Positions 7,466 through 15,627 of a stretch of DNA of 64,000 nt are shown here, piece by piece. Source of the stretch: Streptomyces lasiicapitis (GTDB lineage Bacteria > Actinomycetota > Actinomycetes > Streptomycetales > Streptomycetaceae); contig NZ_BMNG01000004.1 of the NCBI RefSeq assembly GCF_014646335.1, positions 274,276 to 338,275 of the forward strand. The letters are read 5' to 3'. Position numbers and translations under genes: made by a program. Position 1 is the stretch's first letter, and every line of letters begins with the position of its first letter. Below the pieces are notes generated by a model that saw nothing but the letters and a program-made list of their open reading frames with translations, had not been told where the DNA came from and searched no databases.

Positions 7466-8638
7466 ATGACGAACACAGCAGCGAACACCCGCCCCCTCGC
7501 ACCGCACAACCTCACCGAACCGCACGGCCCCTTCGAGCCCCGCAGCCTCTTCGACCCCGCCCACCTCGCGGGCCTCGACCTTCCCAACCGCCTCGTCATG
7601 GCCCCCATGACACGCAACCGCGCCGACGCCGACGGCACCCCGACCCCCCTCATGGCGACGTACTACGCGCAGCGCGCCACCGCGGGCCTGATCATCGCCG
7701 AGGCCGCGACCCCCAACGCCGTCGGCCAGACCTACCCCAACATCACGGCCATCCACACCGACGCCCACGTCGACGGCTGGCGGCGCGTCACCGACGCGGT
7801 GCGCGCGGCCGGCGGACGGATGTTCCTCCAGGTGCAGCACGGCGGCCGGATCGGACACCCCGACAACAGCGGCGGCCTGACCCCTGTCGCGCCGTCGCCG
7901 GTACCGCTGCCCGACACCATCTTCACGCCCACCGGGCACCAACCGGCCGTCACCCCGCGCGAGATGACCGCCGACGAGATCGGCGCCACCGTCGCCGACT
8001 TCGCCGCAGCGGCCCGCCGGGCCGTCGACGCGGGCTTCGCCGGGGTGGAGGTGCACGGCGCCAACGGCTATCTGCTGCACCAGTTCCTGGGGCAGGGCAC
8101 CAACCACCGCACCGACGGCTACGGCGGTTCCGTGGCGGGCCGCATCCGGTTCGCCGTCGAGGTGGTCCGCGCCGTCGCCGCCGAGATCGGCCCGGACCGC
8201 GTGGGCCTGCGCGTCTCACCCGGACTGAGGGTCAACGGCATGGACGAGGGCGACACCGAGCAGCTCTACCCGGCCTTGCTCGACGCCCTCGCGGACCTCC
8301 CGCTCGCCTACCTGCACGTCGTCTACGCCGACCCGGACAACCCCGTCTTCCAGGACATCCGCAAGCGCTGGACGGGCACGCTCATCGCCAACCCGATCCT
8401 GCCGCGCGACCAGATCCCCGCCGACGGCGGCCGTCAGGCGGCCGAGCGTCTCCTCACCGCGGGCGCCGACCTGATCTCCCTCGGCCGCCCCTTCCTGGCC
8501 AACCCCGACCTCGTCGCCCGGCTGCGCACCGGCGCGCCCGTCAACCCGGTGCGGGACCACGGCCTCATGTACGTGGGCGGTGAGCGGGGATACACCGACT
8601 ACCCCGGATACACCGACTATCCCGTTCACAGTGGCTGA
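7466..8638 (+). CDS. Old Yellow Enzyme family NADH:flavin oxidoreductase / alkene reductase
   Basis: A 390-residue FMN-dependent TIM-barrel reductase of activated C=C bonds (enals, nitro-olefins). Features in order: LFDPAHLAGLDLPNR and VMAPMTRNRADADG (FMN-binding strand 1), LQVQHGGRIGHP (FMN contact and the conserved His-Gly region), GFAGVEVHGANGYLLHQFL (the HGANGYL signature including substrate-binding His/Asn), NHRTDGYGGS, and the phosphate-binding GADLISLGRPFLANPDL. The last 20 residues carry a duplicated GYTDYP motif. Cytoplasmic. It lies divergent from a MerR gene across a long-spacer promoter, so induction by an electrophile or redox stress is a reasonable inference. Confidence 0.9.
   Translation: MTNTAANTRPLAPHNLTEPHGPFEPRSLFDPAHLAGLDLPNRLVMAPMTRNRADADGTPTPLMATYYAQRATAGLIIAEAATPNAVGQTYPNITAIHTDAHVDGWRRVTDAVRAAGGRMFLQVQHGGRIGHPDNSGGLTPVAPSPVPLPDTIFTPTGHQPAVTPREMTADEIGATVADFAAAARRAVDAGFAGVEVHGANGYLLHQFLGQGTNHRTDGYGGSVAGRIRFAVEVVRAVAAEIGPDRVGLRVSPGLRVNGMDEGDTEQLYPALLDALADLPLAYLHVVYADPDNPVFQDIRKRWTGTLIANPILPRDQIPADGGRQAAERLLTAGADLISLGRPFLANPDLVARLRTGAPVNPVRDHGLMYVGGERGYTDYPGYTDYPVHSG
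8588..8623 (+). repeat. 18-bp tandem duplication in the reductase C-terminus
   Basis: GGATACACCGACTACCCC is followed directly by GGATACACCGACTATCCC, 17 of 18 bases identical, encoding GYTDYP twice just before the final PVHSG. It is in frame and only lengthens the C-terminal tail. Confidence 0.8.
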
Positions 8639-8759
8639 CCCCCGAGGTGCTGTCAGGGCCGCGTCAGAGCGGCAGGGTAAGAATCGCATCCCACGCAGGA
8701 ACGCGCGCCTGTGGTGAATCACGCGGCCGACAGACCGACGGCGACACCGAGGAGACGGG

Positions 8760-10127
8760 ATGTCCGCAACACTGACCGAGCCCAGGCAGATACCTGACCT
8801 CAGCCTGGGGGAGAAGCTCTCCGGACTCTCCGCGATCCGGCGCGACCAAGTGGCGTTCCTCAGCAAGGCCGTCGAGAAGTACGGCGACGTCTTCCGCATG
8901 CGCCTGCTCGGCAATCCGCTGGTGATGCTCAACCACCCCGACCACGTGCACCGGGTGCTGGTGGAGAACAGGGAGAACTACGACAAGGAGAACTTCCTGT
9001 ACCGGACCGTGCGCCCCGTCCTGCGCAACGGTCTGATCGGGGCGATCGGCGGGGAGTCCTGGCACCGGCAGCGCCGGCTCATGCAGCCGTCGTTCCACCG
9101 CCCGAAGATCTCCGCCTTCGCCGACACGATGACCGAGGAGACCGCGGCCATGCTCGGCCGGTGGCATCAGCGGTACCGCGACGGCGACGTGGCCGCGGTC
9201 GTCCCCGACGTCGGTCACATCGCGCTGCGCATCGTGACCCGCAATCTGTTCGGCGCCGACGTCGGCCCCACCACCGAGGCCATCGAGAACGACTTCACAT
9301 ACGCGAACCAGATCATGGGGGACTTCTTCCGCTTCCCCTTCCCGCCGCTGCACTGGCCGACGCCGAGCCATCTGCGGCTGCGCAAGCTCATCGCGAACCT
9401 GGACCGCTTCGTGGCCGAGATGATCGAGCAGCGCAACACCCGCAGCGACGGCAGCCCCACCCTGCTGTCCATCCTCGCCGACGCGGTCGACGAGGAGACC
9501 GGGCACCGCATGGACTCCGTCCAACTGCAGCAGGAAGTCGTCAACATCATGGTGGGCGGCTACGAGACCACCACCGGCGCCGCCTCGTTCCTGCTCTACC
9601 TGATCGCCAAGCACCCCGAGGTGCAGGAGCGGATGCACGCCGAGATCACCGAGGTGCTCGACGGCCGGCAGCCCGGCTTCGACGACGTCGCGAAACTGAC
9701 GTACACCCGCATGGTCGTCGACGAGACCCTGCGGCTGCGCGGACCGGCCTGGCAGACCATGCGCCGTGCCGTGGGACCCGACGAGGTCGGCGGGTTCGGC
9801 ATCGACGCGAACACCGGCATCTACATCAACTTCTATACGATGCACCGCCACCGCGACTTCTGGCCCGACCCGGAGCGGTTCGACCCCGAGCGCTTCGCGC
9901 CGCAGGCCGTGGCCGAGCGGCCGCGCAACGCGTACATCCCGTTCGGCTCCGGGCTGCGGGTGTGCATTGGCAAACACTTCGCCCTCACCGAACTCATGAT
10001 CATCGCGACCATGATCGTGCAGCAGTACCGGCTCGTCCTTCCCGACAACCACCCGCCGGTGGGCCTCGACCAGCTCGTCACCCTGCGCCCCAAGCACGAG
10101 GTGCTGCTGCGCCTGGAGCGCCGATGA
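8760..10127 (+). CDS. cytochrome P450 (terpene-operon associated)
   Basis: A 455-residue soluble cytochrome P450. The I-helix has GGYETTTG (Glu269-Thr270 in place of the common Asp/Glu-Thr pair), the K-helix E322-x-x-R325 (ETLR), and the haem loop FGSGLRVCIG with the axial Cys402. This length and the FRMRLLGNPLVMLNHPDHVH opening resemble CYP enzymes linked to bacterial terpene cyclases. It needs ferredoxin and reductase encoded elsewhere; none adjoins. It overlaps the terpene synthase by ATGA, so it likely oxidises that enzyme's hydrocarbon. No regulator is in the operon; the reductase gene 121 bp upstream may be separate. The regiochemistry cannot be read from sequence. Confidence 0.93.
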   Translation: MSATLTEPRQIPDLSLGEKLSGLSAIRRDQVAFLSKAVEKYGDVFRMRLLGNPLVMLNHPDHVHRVLVENRENYDKENFLYRTVRPVLRNGLIGAIGGESWHRQRRLMQPSFHRPKISAFADTMTEETAAMLGRWHQRYRDGDVAAVVPDVGHIALRIVTRNLFGADVGPTTEAIENDFTYANQIMGDFFRFPFPPLHWPTPSHLRLRKLIANLDRFVAEMIEQRNTRSDGSPTLLSILADAVDEETGHRMDSVQLQQEVVNIMVGGYETTTGAASFLLYLIAKHPEVQERMHAEITEVLDGRQPGFDDVAKLTYTRMVVDETLRLRGPAWQTMRRAVGPDEVGGFGIDANTGIYINFYTMHRHRDFWPDPERFDPERFAPQAVAERPRNAYIPFGSGLRVCIGKHFALTELMIIATMIVQQYRLVLPDNHPPVGLDQLVTLRPKHEVLLRLERR

Positions 10128-11164
10128 GTACTCTCCGAAGCTCCCCGCCGGCCCTTCCGGCGGCGTTCGAAGTGTTCCCGCCGCGGCTCAACCCCCATGC
10201 GGACGCCGCGATCGCGCACCTGGACCAGTGGACGCGGGACACCGGCCTGATCGGCACGGCGGCGGCCCGGGACCGCTTCGCGCAGGCCGACTTCGGCTGG
10301 TTCGCCGCCGTCACCTACCCCACCGCGGACGAGCGGGGGCTGTGTCTGATCGCCGACTGGTTCGCCTGGCTGTTCCTGCTCGACGACCAGCTCGACGACG
10401 GAGGACTCGGCAAGGACCCGGCCAGGACGGGCGAGTTGATCTCCCAGATGTTCGAGGTACTCGGCGGCGACGGACGGTCCGTGCCCGAGGACGCGCCCTC
10501 CCTCGTCACCTCACTCGCCGACCTGTGGCGGCGCACGCACGCGGCGCCCGGCTGGCGCGAGCGGTTCGTGCGGCACGTGATCGCGGGCGGCCTCGCGGCC
10601 CGCTGGGAGGCGGAGAACCGCGTCGCCGGCATCGTCCCCGACCTCGCGTCGTACGTGGAGAACCGGCGGCACACCGGCGCCATCTACGTGTGCATGGACC
10701 TCATCGAGGTCGTCGAACACCTCGACGTGCCCGATGCGGTGTACGAGAGCGAGCCGTTCGCGCGCGCCCTCGGCGCGGCCTGCGACGTCGTCTGCTGGAC
10801 CAACGACCTGTACTCCCTGGACAAGGAGACCGCCCTCGGCGAGCACCACAACCTCGTCACCGTCGTCCAGCACGCCCACCGCCTCACCGCGGACCGGGCA
10901 ATCGACGAGGTGAGCGCCCGCATCGCCGGTGAGATCGAGGCCTTCCTGCGGTACGAGGACGAGACGCTGCGCGCCTGGCCCGCCCACGCCGCCCTGCTCG
11001 CGGCCCACTTCGCGGGCATGCGGTCGTGGATGCGCGGCAACCTCGACTGGTCGGCCCGCACCCGGCGCTACCGCGACGCCGCCCACGACCGGGCGGACGC
11101 GGCCGCGTACCTGGAGCCGGTCCTGGTCGACGCGACGGCGGGCGCGGCGGGGGAGGGGAGATGA
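10124..11164 (+). CDS. class I terpene synthase/cyclase
   Basis: A 346-residue all-alpha terpene cyclase. The first metal motif is DDQLDD (residues 87-92, an aspartate-rich motif after the FAWLFLL helix) and the second is the NSE/DTE triad N227-D-L-Y-S231-L-D-K-E235; the pyrophosphate sensor Arg and the RY pair near the C-terminus (TRRYRDAA) are present. It ionises a linear prenyl diphosphate with Mg2+ and cyclises the cation. Because a polyprenyl synthase follows at a 4-base overlap, a C20 (or longer) substrate is more likely than farnesyl diphosphate, but this is inference. I do not recognise the sequence as a cyclase of known product. Confidence 0.92.
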   Translation: MSTLRSSPPALPAAFEVFPPRLNPHADAAIAHLDQWTRDTGLIGTAAARDRFAQADFGWFAAVTYPTADERGLCLIADWFAWLFLLDDQLDDGGLGKDPARTGELISQMFEVLGGDGRSVPEDAPSLVTSLADLWRRTHAAPGWRERFVRHVIAGGLAARWEAENRVAGIVPDLASYVENRRHTGAIYVCMDLIEVVEHLDVPDAVYESEPFARALGAACDVVCWTNDLYSLDKETALGEHHNLVTVVQHAHRLTADRAIDEVSARIAGEIEAFLRYEDETLRAWPAHAALLAAHFAGMRSWMRGNLDWSARTRRYRDAAHDRADAAAYLEPVLVDATAGAAGEGR

Positions 11165-12255
11165 CGACGACCACGACCCTCACGCCCGCGGCGCCGCCCG
11201 CCGCGTGGTCCGGGGTCACGCGAGCACGTGAGCTCCTGCCGCCGCTGCTGCGGGACGGCGTGGCCCGGCTCGGCGACGAACTCGGCCGGATCTGCGGCTA
11301 CCAGCTCGGCCTGTGCGACGCGGACGGCCGTCCGGTGCCGGGCGCGGGCGGCAAGCTGATCCGTCCCGCGTTCTCCGTGCTGTGCGCGGAGGCCGTGGGC
11401 GGCGAGGCGGCCGACGCGCTGCCCGCGGGCGCGGCGATCGAGCTGCTGCACAACGCCTCGCTGATCCACGACGACATCATGGACGGCGACCGCGTCCGCA
11501 GGCACCGGCCGACGACGTGGGTCCGCTTCGGCGTGCCGCGCGCGATCCTGGCCGGTGACGCGCTGATCGCCCTCGGCTTCGAGACGCTCGCCGACCGGCG
11601 GCACCCGGCGACCGCCGCCTCGATCGCGGACCTCGCCCGCACGCTGCGCAGGCTGGCCATCGGGCAGGGCGACGACCTGCGCTTCGAACGGGAGCGGGAG
11701 GTCGGCGTCGAGGAGTGCCTGGCGATGCTCGGAGGCAAGACGGGGGCGCTGCTGGGCTGCGCCTGCCGGCTCGGGGCGGCGCACGGGGCTGATTACGCGG
11801 CCGAGTACGGAGCCGACTACGCGGCCGAGTACGGGGCCGTGCCGACGGCCTGGCTCGACCGCTTCGAGGCCTTCGGCGACCACCTGGGCGTCGCCTTCCA
11901 GCTCATCGACGACGTCCTCGGGATCTGGGGCGACCCGGCCGTCACTGGCAAACCCGTCGGCTCCGACCTGCGCGCCCGCAAGAAGAGCGCCCCTGTCGTC
12001 GCGGCACTCAAGGCCGGCACGGCGGCGTCGGACCGCCTGGACCGGCTGTACGCCACCCCCGGCGACCTGACGGATCACCAGGTAGCCGTGCTCACCGGCC
12101 TCGTCGAGGAAGCGGGCGGCCGTACCTGGACGCTGGCCGAGGCCGACCGCAGGATCGCCGCCGCCTGGGAACTCCTCGACCCGCTCGACCTCGACCCCGT
12201 GGCCCGCCAGGGCCTCGTCGACCTCACGACCGCGCTGACGGCCCGCCGCGCCTGA
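11161..12255 (+). CDS. polyprenyl diphosphate synthase (GGPP synthase-like)
   Basis: A 364-residue trans-isoprenyl diphosphate synthase that should condense isopentenyl with allylic diphosphates. The first Asp-rich motif is DDIMD (residues 104-108) with HNASLIH before it; the chain-length region LLHNASL carries small residues at positions -4 and -5, giving room for a C20 or longer product. The second motif is DDVLGIWGD (D250, D251, D258), with Gly where the third Asp of DDxxD usually stands; this D-D-x-x-x-x-x-x-D form is common in actinobacterial polyprenyl synthases. An in-frame GADYAAEY duplication sits around residues 209-224. Overlaps the synthase stop codon by ATGA. Confidence 0.9.
   Translation: MTTTTTLTPAAPPAAWSGVTRARELLPPLLRDGVARLGDELGRICGYQLGLCDADGRPVPGAGGKLIRPAFSVLCAEAVGGEAADALPAGAAIELLHNASLIHDDIMDGDRVRRHRPTTWVRFGVPRAILAGDALIALGFETLADRRHPATAASIADLARTLRRLAIGQGDDLRFEREREVGVEECLAMLGGKTGALLGCACRLGAAHGADYAAEYGADYAAEYGAVPTAWLDRFEAFGDHLGVAFQLIDDVLGIWGDPAVTGKPVGSDLRARKKSAPVVAALKAGTAASDRLDRLYATPGDLTDHQVAVLTGLVEEAGGRTWTLAEADRRIAAAWELLDPLDLDPVARQGLVDLTTALTARRA
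11785..11832 (+). repeat. 24-bp tandem repeat inside the polyprenyl synthase gene
   Basis: Two adjacent 24-bp units encode GADYAAEY twice. They differ at only three synonymous positions, so the duplication is recent or under conservation of sequence. The location, after CRLGAAH and before the DRFEAFGDHLG helix, suggests a flexible surface loop rather than the active site. Confidence 0.85.
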
Positions 12256-13597
12256 CCGTGCGGCCACCGCTCCCGGCCGGGACGCCCGCCACATGCCGGT
12301 TGCGGGCGGCCCCGACGCCCACCACGACCTGCGGCACGAGGAGCACCAGCAGGACCACGAGCGGCACCGTCCAGTTGTGGGAGCTGTCGTGCACGGCGCC
12401 CAGGATGGCGGGCCCTGTGGCGGCGAGGATGTAGCCGAAGCACTGGGCCATGCTGGACAACTGGGCGACGTGCCGGGCGTCCGGGGCGCGCTGCACGATG
12501 AAGAGGAGCGCGAGGCTGATCGCCGCCCCCTGCCCGAGCCCGAGCAGGCTCATCCACACATAGGCCCCGCCGACGGGCGCGGCGAGCACTCCCGCGTACG
12601 CGATCGCGCACAGCACCGCGCCGAGCACGGCGAGGGTGCCCGAGCGCACCCGCCTGCCCACGATCACCGGCGCCACGAACGAACCCGCGATGCCGAGCAG
12701 GGAGGAGAACGACAGCATCCAGCCCGCGTCGCCCGCGCTCATCCCGGAGTCCTGGAGCAGCGTCGGCAGCCAGGCCGCCGCCGCGTAGTAGTTGAGCGAC
12801 TGCAGCCCCATGTACCCGGTGACCTGCCAGGCCAGCGGCGAACGCCAGAGCCCGCGCACCGGATGCGCAGCCTGCCGGGCCGCCGCCGCGCCGACCCGCG
12901 TACGTGCGCGGAGCTGCGGCAGCCACACCACGAACGCCACCACGGCCAGAGCGCCCCAACAGGCCAGCGTGGTCCGCCAGTTCATGCCGGTCGCGTCCCG
13001 CACCGGCAGCGTGACGCCCGCCGCGAGCGCGGCGCCGCCGAACAGCGACATCGAGTACAGGCCGGTCATCAGCCCGGCCCGCGCCGGGAAGTCCCGCTTG
13101 ATGAGGCCCGGAAGCAGCACGTTGGCGACGGCGATCCCCGCGCCGATGACGACGGTGCCCGCGAACAGCGCGGCGACCGAGTCCACCATCCGCAGCGCCG
13201 TGCCGGCGCAGATCAGCGCCATGGTGGCGAGCAGCGACGCCTCGGTGCCGAAGCGGCGGCCGAGGCGCGGCGCGACCGGCGCGAGCAGTCCGAAACACAG
13301 CAGCGGCAGCGCGGTCAGCAGGCTGGTCGCCGCCGCCGACATCCCGCTGTCGTCACGGATGGTGTCGGCGAGCGGCGAGACCGCGACCAGGGCGGGGCGC
13401 AGATTGAGGGCGAGCAGGACGACGCCGATGCCGAGCCAGAGGGCGTGGCGCCCGGTGACGCCGGGCGGGGTGTGCGGTGGAGTGCCCGCCGGGTTGTCGG
13501 GTGCGCGCTCCGACGCTCGGTCCGACTCGGAGTCCGACATGGGGTCGGTGTCCTCCCGCGCCTCGGTGGCCGGGGCGGTGGGCCCTTGGCTGCGCAT
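12224..13597 (-). CDS. MFS transporter (CynX/NimT-like)
   Basis: A 457-residue MFS protein with a hydrophilic N-terminal tail of about 45 residues and 12 hydrophobic helices. GIGVVLLALNLRPALVAVSPL at the start of helix 1 and the PARAGLMTGLYSMSLFGGAAL stretch are typical of the CynX/NimT family (cyanate, 2-nitroimidazole and similar anion transport). AGGAG lies seven bases before the ATG. The C-terminus overlaps the convergent polyprenyl synthase gene by 32 bases. The FadR-type regulator just upstream on the same strand, 72 bp away, may regulate it. Substrate unknown. Confidence 0.85.
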   Translation of the reverse strand: MRSQGPTAPATEAREDTDPMSDSESDRASERAPDNPAGTPPHTPPGVTGRHALWLGIGVVLLALNLRPALVAVSPLADTIRDDSGMSAAATSLLTALPLLCFGLLAPVAPRLGRRFGTEASLLATMALICAGTALRMVDSVAALFAGTVVIGAGIAVANVLLPGLIKRDFPARAGLMTGLYSMSLFGGAALAAGVTLPVRDATGMNWRTTLACWGALAVVAFVVWLPQLRARTRVGAAAARQAAHPVRGLWRSPLAWQVTGYMGLQSLNYYAAAAWLPTLLQDSGMSAGDAGWMLSFSSLLGIAGSFVAPVIVGRRVRSGTLAVLGAVLCAIAYAGVLAAPVGGAYVWMSLLGLGQGAAISLALLFIVQRAPDARHVAQLSSMAQCFGYILAATGPAILGAVHDSSHNWTVPLVVLLVLLVPQVVVGVGAARNRHVAGVPAGSGGRTVRRGGPSARS

Positions 13598-13669
13598 TTC
13601 GTTCTCCTGGGGGTGCTTCGGTGGTACGTGTACGGGGCCGGGCCCGGGCTGCCGAGGGCCGACCGGGCG

Positions 13670-14371
13670 TCAGTCGGCCGGGGGCTGCTCCCGCAGCGCG
13701 GCCATGCCTTCGGCGAGGTGCGCGAGCACCGCGGCCTCCGCGGCCGTCGCGTCGCGCGCCTCGATGGCGTCGACGATCGCGCTGTGGGCGTCGATCTGGT
13801 GGCGTACGGAGTCGGGGACGGCGGCACCGAGCACGGACTGGATCGTGGCGTGCATCGCGTCGCTGAGGTGTCCGTACAGCTCGGCGAGGACGGCGTTGTG
13901 GGCCGCGGCGGCGACCGTGCGGTGAAAGGTCATGTCCGCGTCGATGAAGGCGTTCGTGTCACCGGCATCCCAGGCGCGGCTGCGCTCGGCGAGTGCGGTG
14001 CGCAGCGCGGTGAGGTCCTCCGGCGTGCGGCGCTCGGCCGCGTACCGGGCCGCGTCGCGCTCCAGTGAGGCGCGCACCTCGTACGCCTCCAGGACGCTCG
14101 CCCTGCGCACCCGCCGCTGCACGGCCGCGCCGAAGTCGCTGTTGGCGCGGACATACGTGCCGTCGCCCTGGCGCGGCTCCAGCATGCCGGTGTGCACCAG
14201 GGCGCGGACCGCCTCGCGCACGGTGTTGCGGCCGACGGCCAGTTGCTCCACGAGCAGCGGCTCGGCCGGGATCTTGGTGCCGACCTTCCACTCGCCGTCG
14301 GAGATCAGGCTCTCCATCTGGGCGATGACCAGGTCGACGAGGTTGGTGCGTGCGGTGCTGCGCAGCGGCAT
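13670..14371 (-). CDS. GntR family regulator, FadR subfamily
   Basis: A 233-residue regulator: winged HTH (residues about 10-75, with KIPAEPLLVEQLAVGRNTVREAVRAL) joined to an FCD effector domain with conserved DxxxxxFH pattern (IDADMTFHRTVAAAAHN). A TACGAT -10 box placed downstream of a strong palindrome puts the likely transcription start at about 14397, so I start at the ATG giving MPLRSTARTNL instead of the upstream ATG, which lies inside the operator. It precedes the MFS gene on the same strand and probably controls it together with itself. The effector, probably a small carboxylate, is unknown. Confidence 0.85.
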   Translation of the reverse strand: MPLRSTARTNLVDLVIAQMESLISDGEWKVGTKIPAEPLLVEQLAVGRNTVREAVRALVHTGMLEPRQGDGTYVRANSDFGAAVQRRVRRASVLEAYEVRASLERDAARYAAERRTPEDLTALRTALAERSRAWDAGDTNAFIDADMTFHRTVAAAAHNAVLAELYGHLSDAMHATIQSVLGAAVPDSVRHQIDAHSAIVDAIEARDATAAEAAVLAHLAEGMAALREQPPAD

Positions 14372-14415
14372 CGGTTCGGTGCCCTCTCTCTGCCGTACGG
14401 CCGGATCGTACACAG

Positions 14416-14434
14416 ACATGGGAACATCCCATGT
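14416..14434. promoter_or_regulatory. 8-3-8 inverted repeat, operator of the FadR-type regulator
   Basis: ACATGGGA-ACA-TCCCATGT is perfectly symmetric and lies directly upstream of a TACGAT -10 box read leftward (14409-14404). A bound regulator would cover the -35 region of its own promoter. It also contains an ATG that could be mistaken for the start codon. Confidence 0.65.
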
Positions 14435-14500
14435 TTCGAGGTGTCAAACGGTGTGCCGGCGTGAACGGGGTAATCCGCGTAGGTGATGTTGCCGTGCCGT

Positions 14501-14540
14501 CGCGGAAGTGGGGGCGTGCTCGACGGAGTGGGGGCGTGCT
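14501..14540. repeat. 20-bp tandem duplication
   Basis: Two adjacent 20-base units agree at 17 of 20 positions and share the block AGTGGGGGCGTGCTCG. The copies are in non-coding DNA between the regulator and the secreted-protein gene. No function is evident. Confidence 0.7.
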
Positions 14541-14758
14541 CGGCCCGGTTCGGAACTCGCGGCGTAGACAGCCCTGTTGTGGAATCCCGCTCCGCCGACG
14601 GCGCCCGCCGGGCCGAGTCGTGCCCGTGAAGTGATCTATGGGGCACCGTTACATGATCTCGGGAAACCCGTAATGACGGGCGAATAGGTTGATTCAGCAC
14701 TCGCCGGACGGCAAGGGCAAACCGATACATCCGTACCGTGAAGGGGAACACCGCCACC

Positions 14759-15421
14759 ATGCGCCACACCACTCACCGCCGCAGCGCCCTTCGTACCGCC
14801 ACCATCTCCGTCGCCGTCGGCGCGGCGCTGCTGGCCCCGGCCGCGGCCGCGCTGGCGAGCACCCCGGCCCCGCAGCGTGTCGCCGCCGCGCCGACCGCCG
14901 CCCCCAAGCCGGTGAAGATCGACATCGGTGCCGGTGTCACCGTCCCGGTCAAGGGCGGCAAGCCGTACTACAAGGGCAAGGCCCTGAAGCCCGGCCAGAC
15001 CGTCAACGACGGCATCTACCTGCACCTCAGCGCCGACGGCAAGAAGCTGTACAGCAAGACGCAGGGCGGCGGCACGCCGTACGCGATCTGGGACGTCAAG
15101 ACCGGCAAGAGCCTCGGCACCCAGAAGGCCAGCCCCACCGCCAAGGTGAAGGCCGCGCTGACCGCCAAGCCGTCCGCGACCTCCGTGAAGGCCTGGCAGG
15201 AGCTGCGCGTCAGCGGCAAGGCCACCGGCATCAAGGCCGGCAGCAAGGTGGGCCTCCAGCAGAAGCAGCGCGGCACGTGGAAGACGCTGCCCGCGTCCAC
15301 CACCGTCAACAAGTCCGGCGCGTACACGCTGCGTGTGAAGCTCGGCCTCAAGGGCACGAACGAGCTCCGCATGAAGAGCGGCGCGACGCTGTCGCCGGTC
15401 TTCAAGGTGACCGTGCGCTGA
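14759..15421 (+). CDS. secreted hypothetical protein with C-terminal Ig-like domain
   Basis: A 220-residue exported protein of unknown function. A signal peptide (RRSALRTATISVAVGAALLA, cleavage after AALAS) is followed by a Pro/Ala linker, a short domain with GGKPYYKGKALKPGQTVNDG, and from about residue 135 a beta-sandwich-like domain (VSGKATGIKAGSKVGLQQKQ, ending in SPVFKVTVR) that resembles the Ig-like add-on domains of streptomycete wall proteins. GAAGGGG is 11 bases upstream of the ATG. A strong hairpin follows. The family is not recognised. Confidence 0.72.
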   Translation: MRHTTHRRSALRTATISVAVGAALLAPAAAALASTPAPQRVAAAPTAAPKPVKIDIGAGVTVPVKGGKPYYKGKALKPGQTVNDGIYLHLSADGKKLYSKTQGGGTPYAIWDVKTGKSLGTQKASPTAKVKAALTAKPSATSVKAWQELRVSGKATGIKAGSKVGLQQKQRGTWKTLPASTTVNKSGAYTLRVKLGLKGTNELRMKSGATLSPVFKVTVR

Positions 15422-15459
15422 ACCGCGCGCTGACGTCGCGTCCCCCCTCGCGCGACAGG

Positions 15460-15509
15460 GCCCCCGGCGCTCCGTACGTGGATCATTCCATGTACGGAGC
15501 GCCGGGGGC
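15460..15509 (+). terminator. strong hairpin terminator
   Basis: GCCCCCGGCGCTCCGTAC and its exact complement GTACGGAGCGCCGGGGGC form an 18-bp perfect stem with a 14-base loop, 38 bases after the secreted-protein stop codon. No T-run, as usual for actinomycetes. Confidence 0.85.
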
Positions 15510-15627
15510 TCGTGCGTGCCATCACCTGAACGAGCGACTTATCCACCTGGGTTGATGGCATCACACTTGGAAGGGGACGGTGCGCACCTCCTGTTGACTC
15601 TGTTCCGCAGACCAAAGGAGGACCGTC

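Larger units (their letters stand above)
14372..14758. other. intergenic region with regulator operator and short repeats
   Basis: No convincing gene is seen. It holds the operator of the FadR-type regulator near its left end, a 20-bp tandem duplication in the middle, and toward the right end the promoter region and Shine-Dalgarno GAAGGGG of the secreted-protein gene. The two flanking genes are divergent. Confidence 0.7.
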
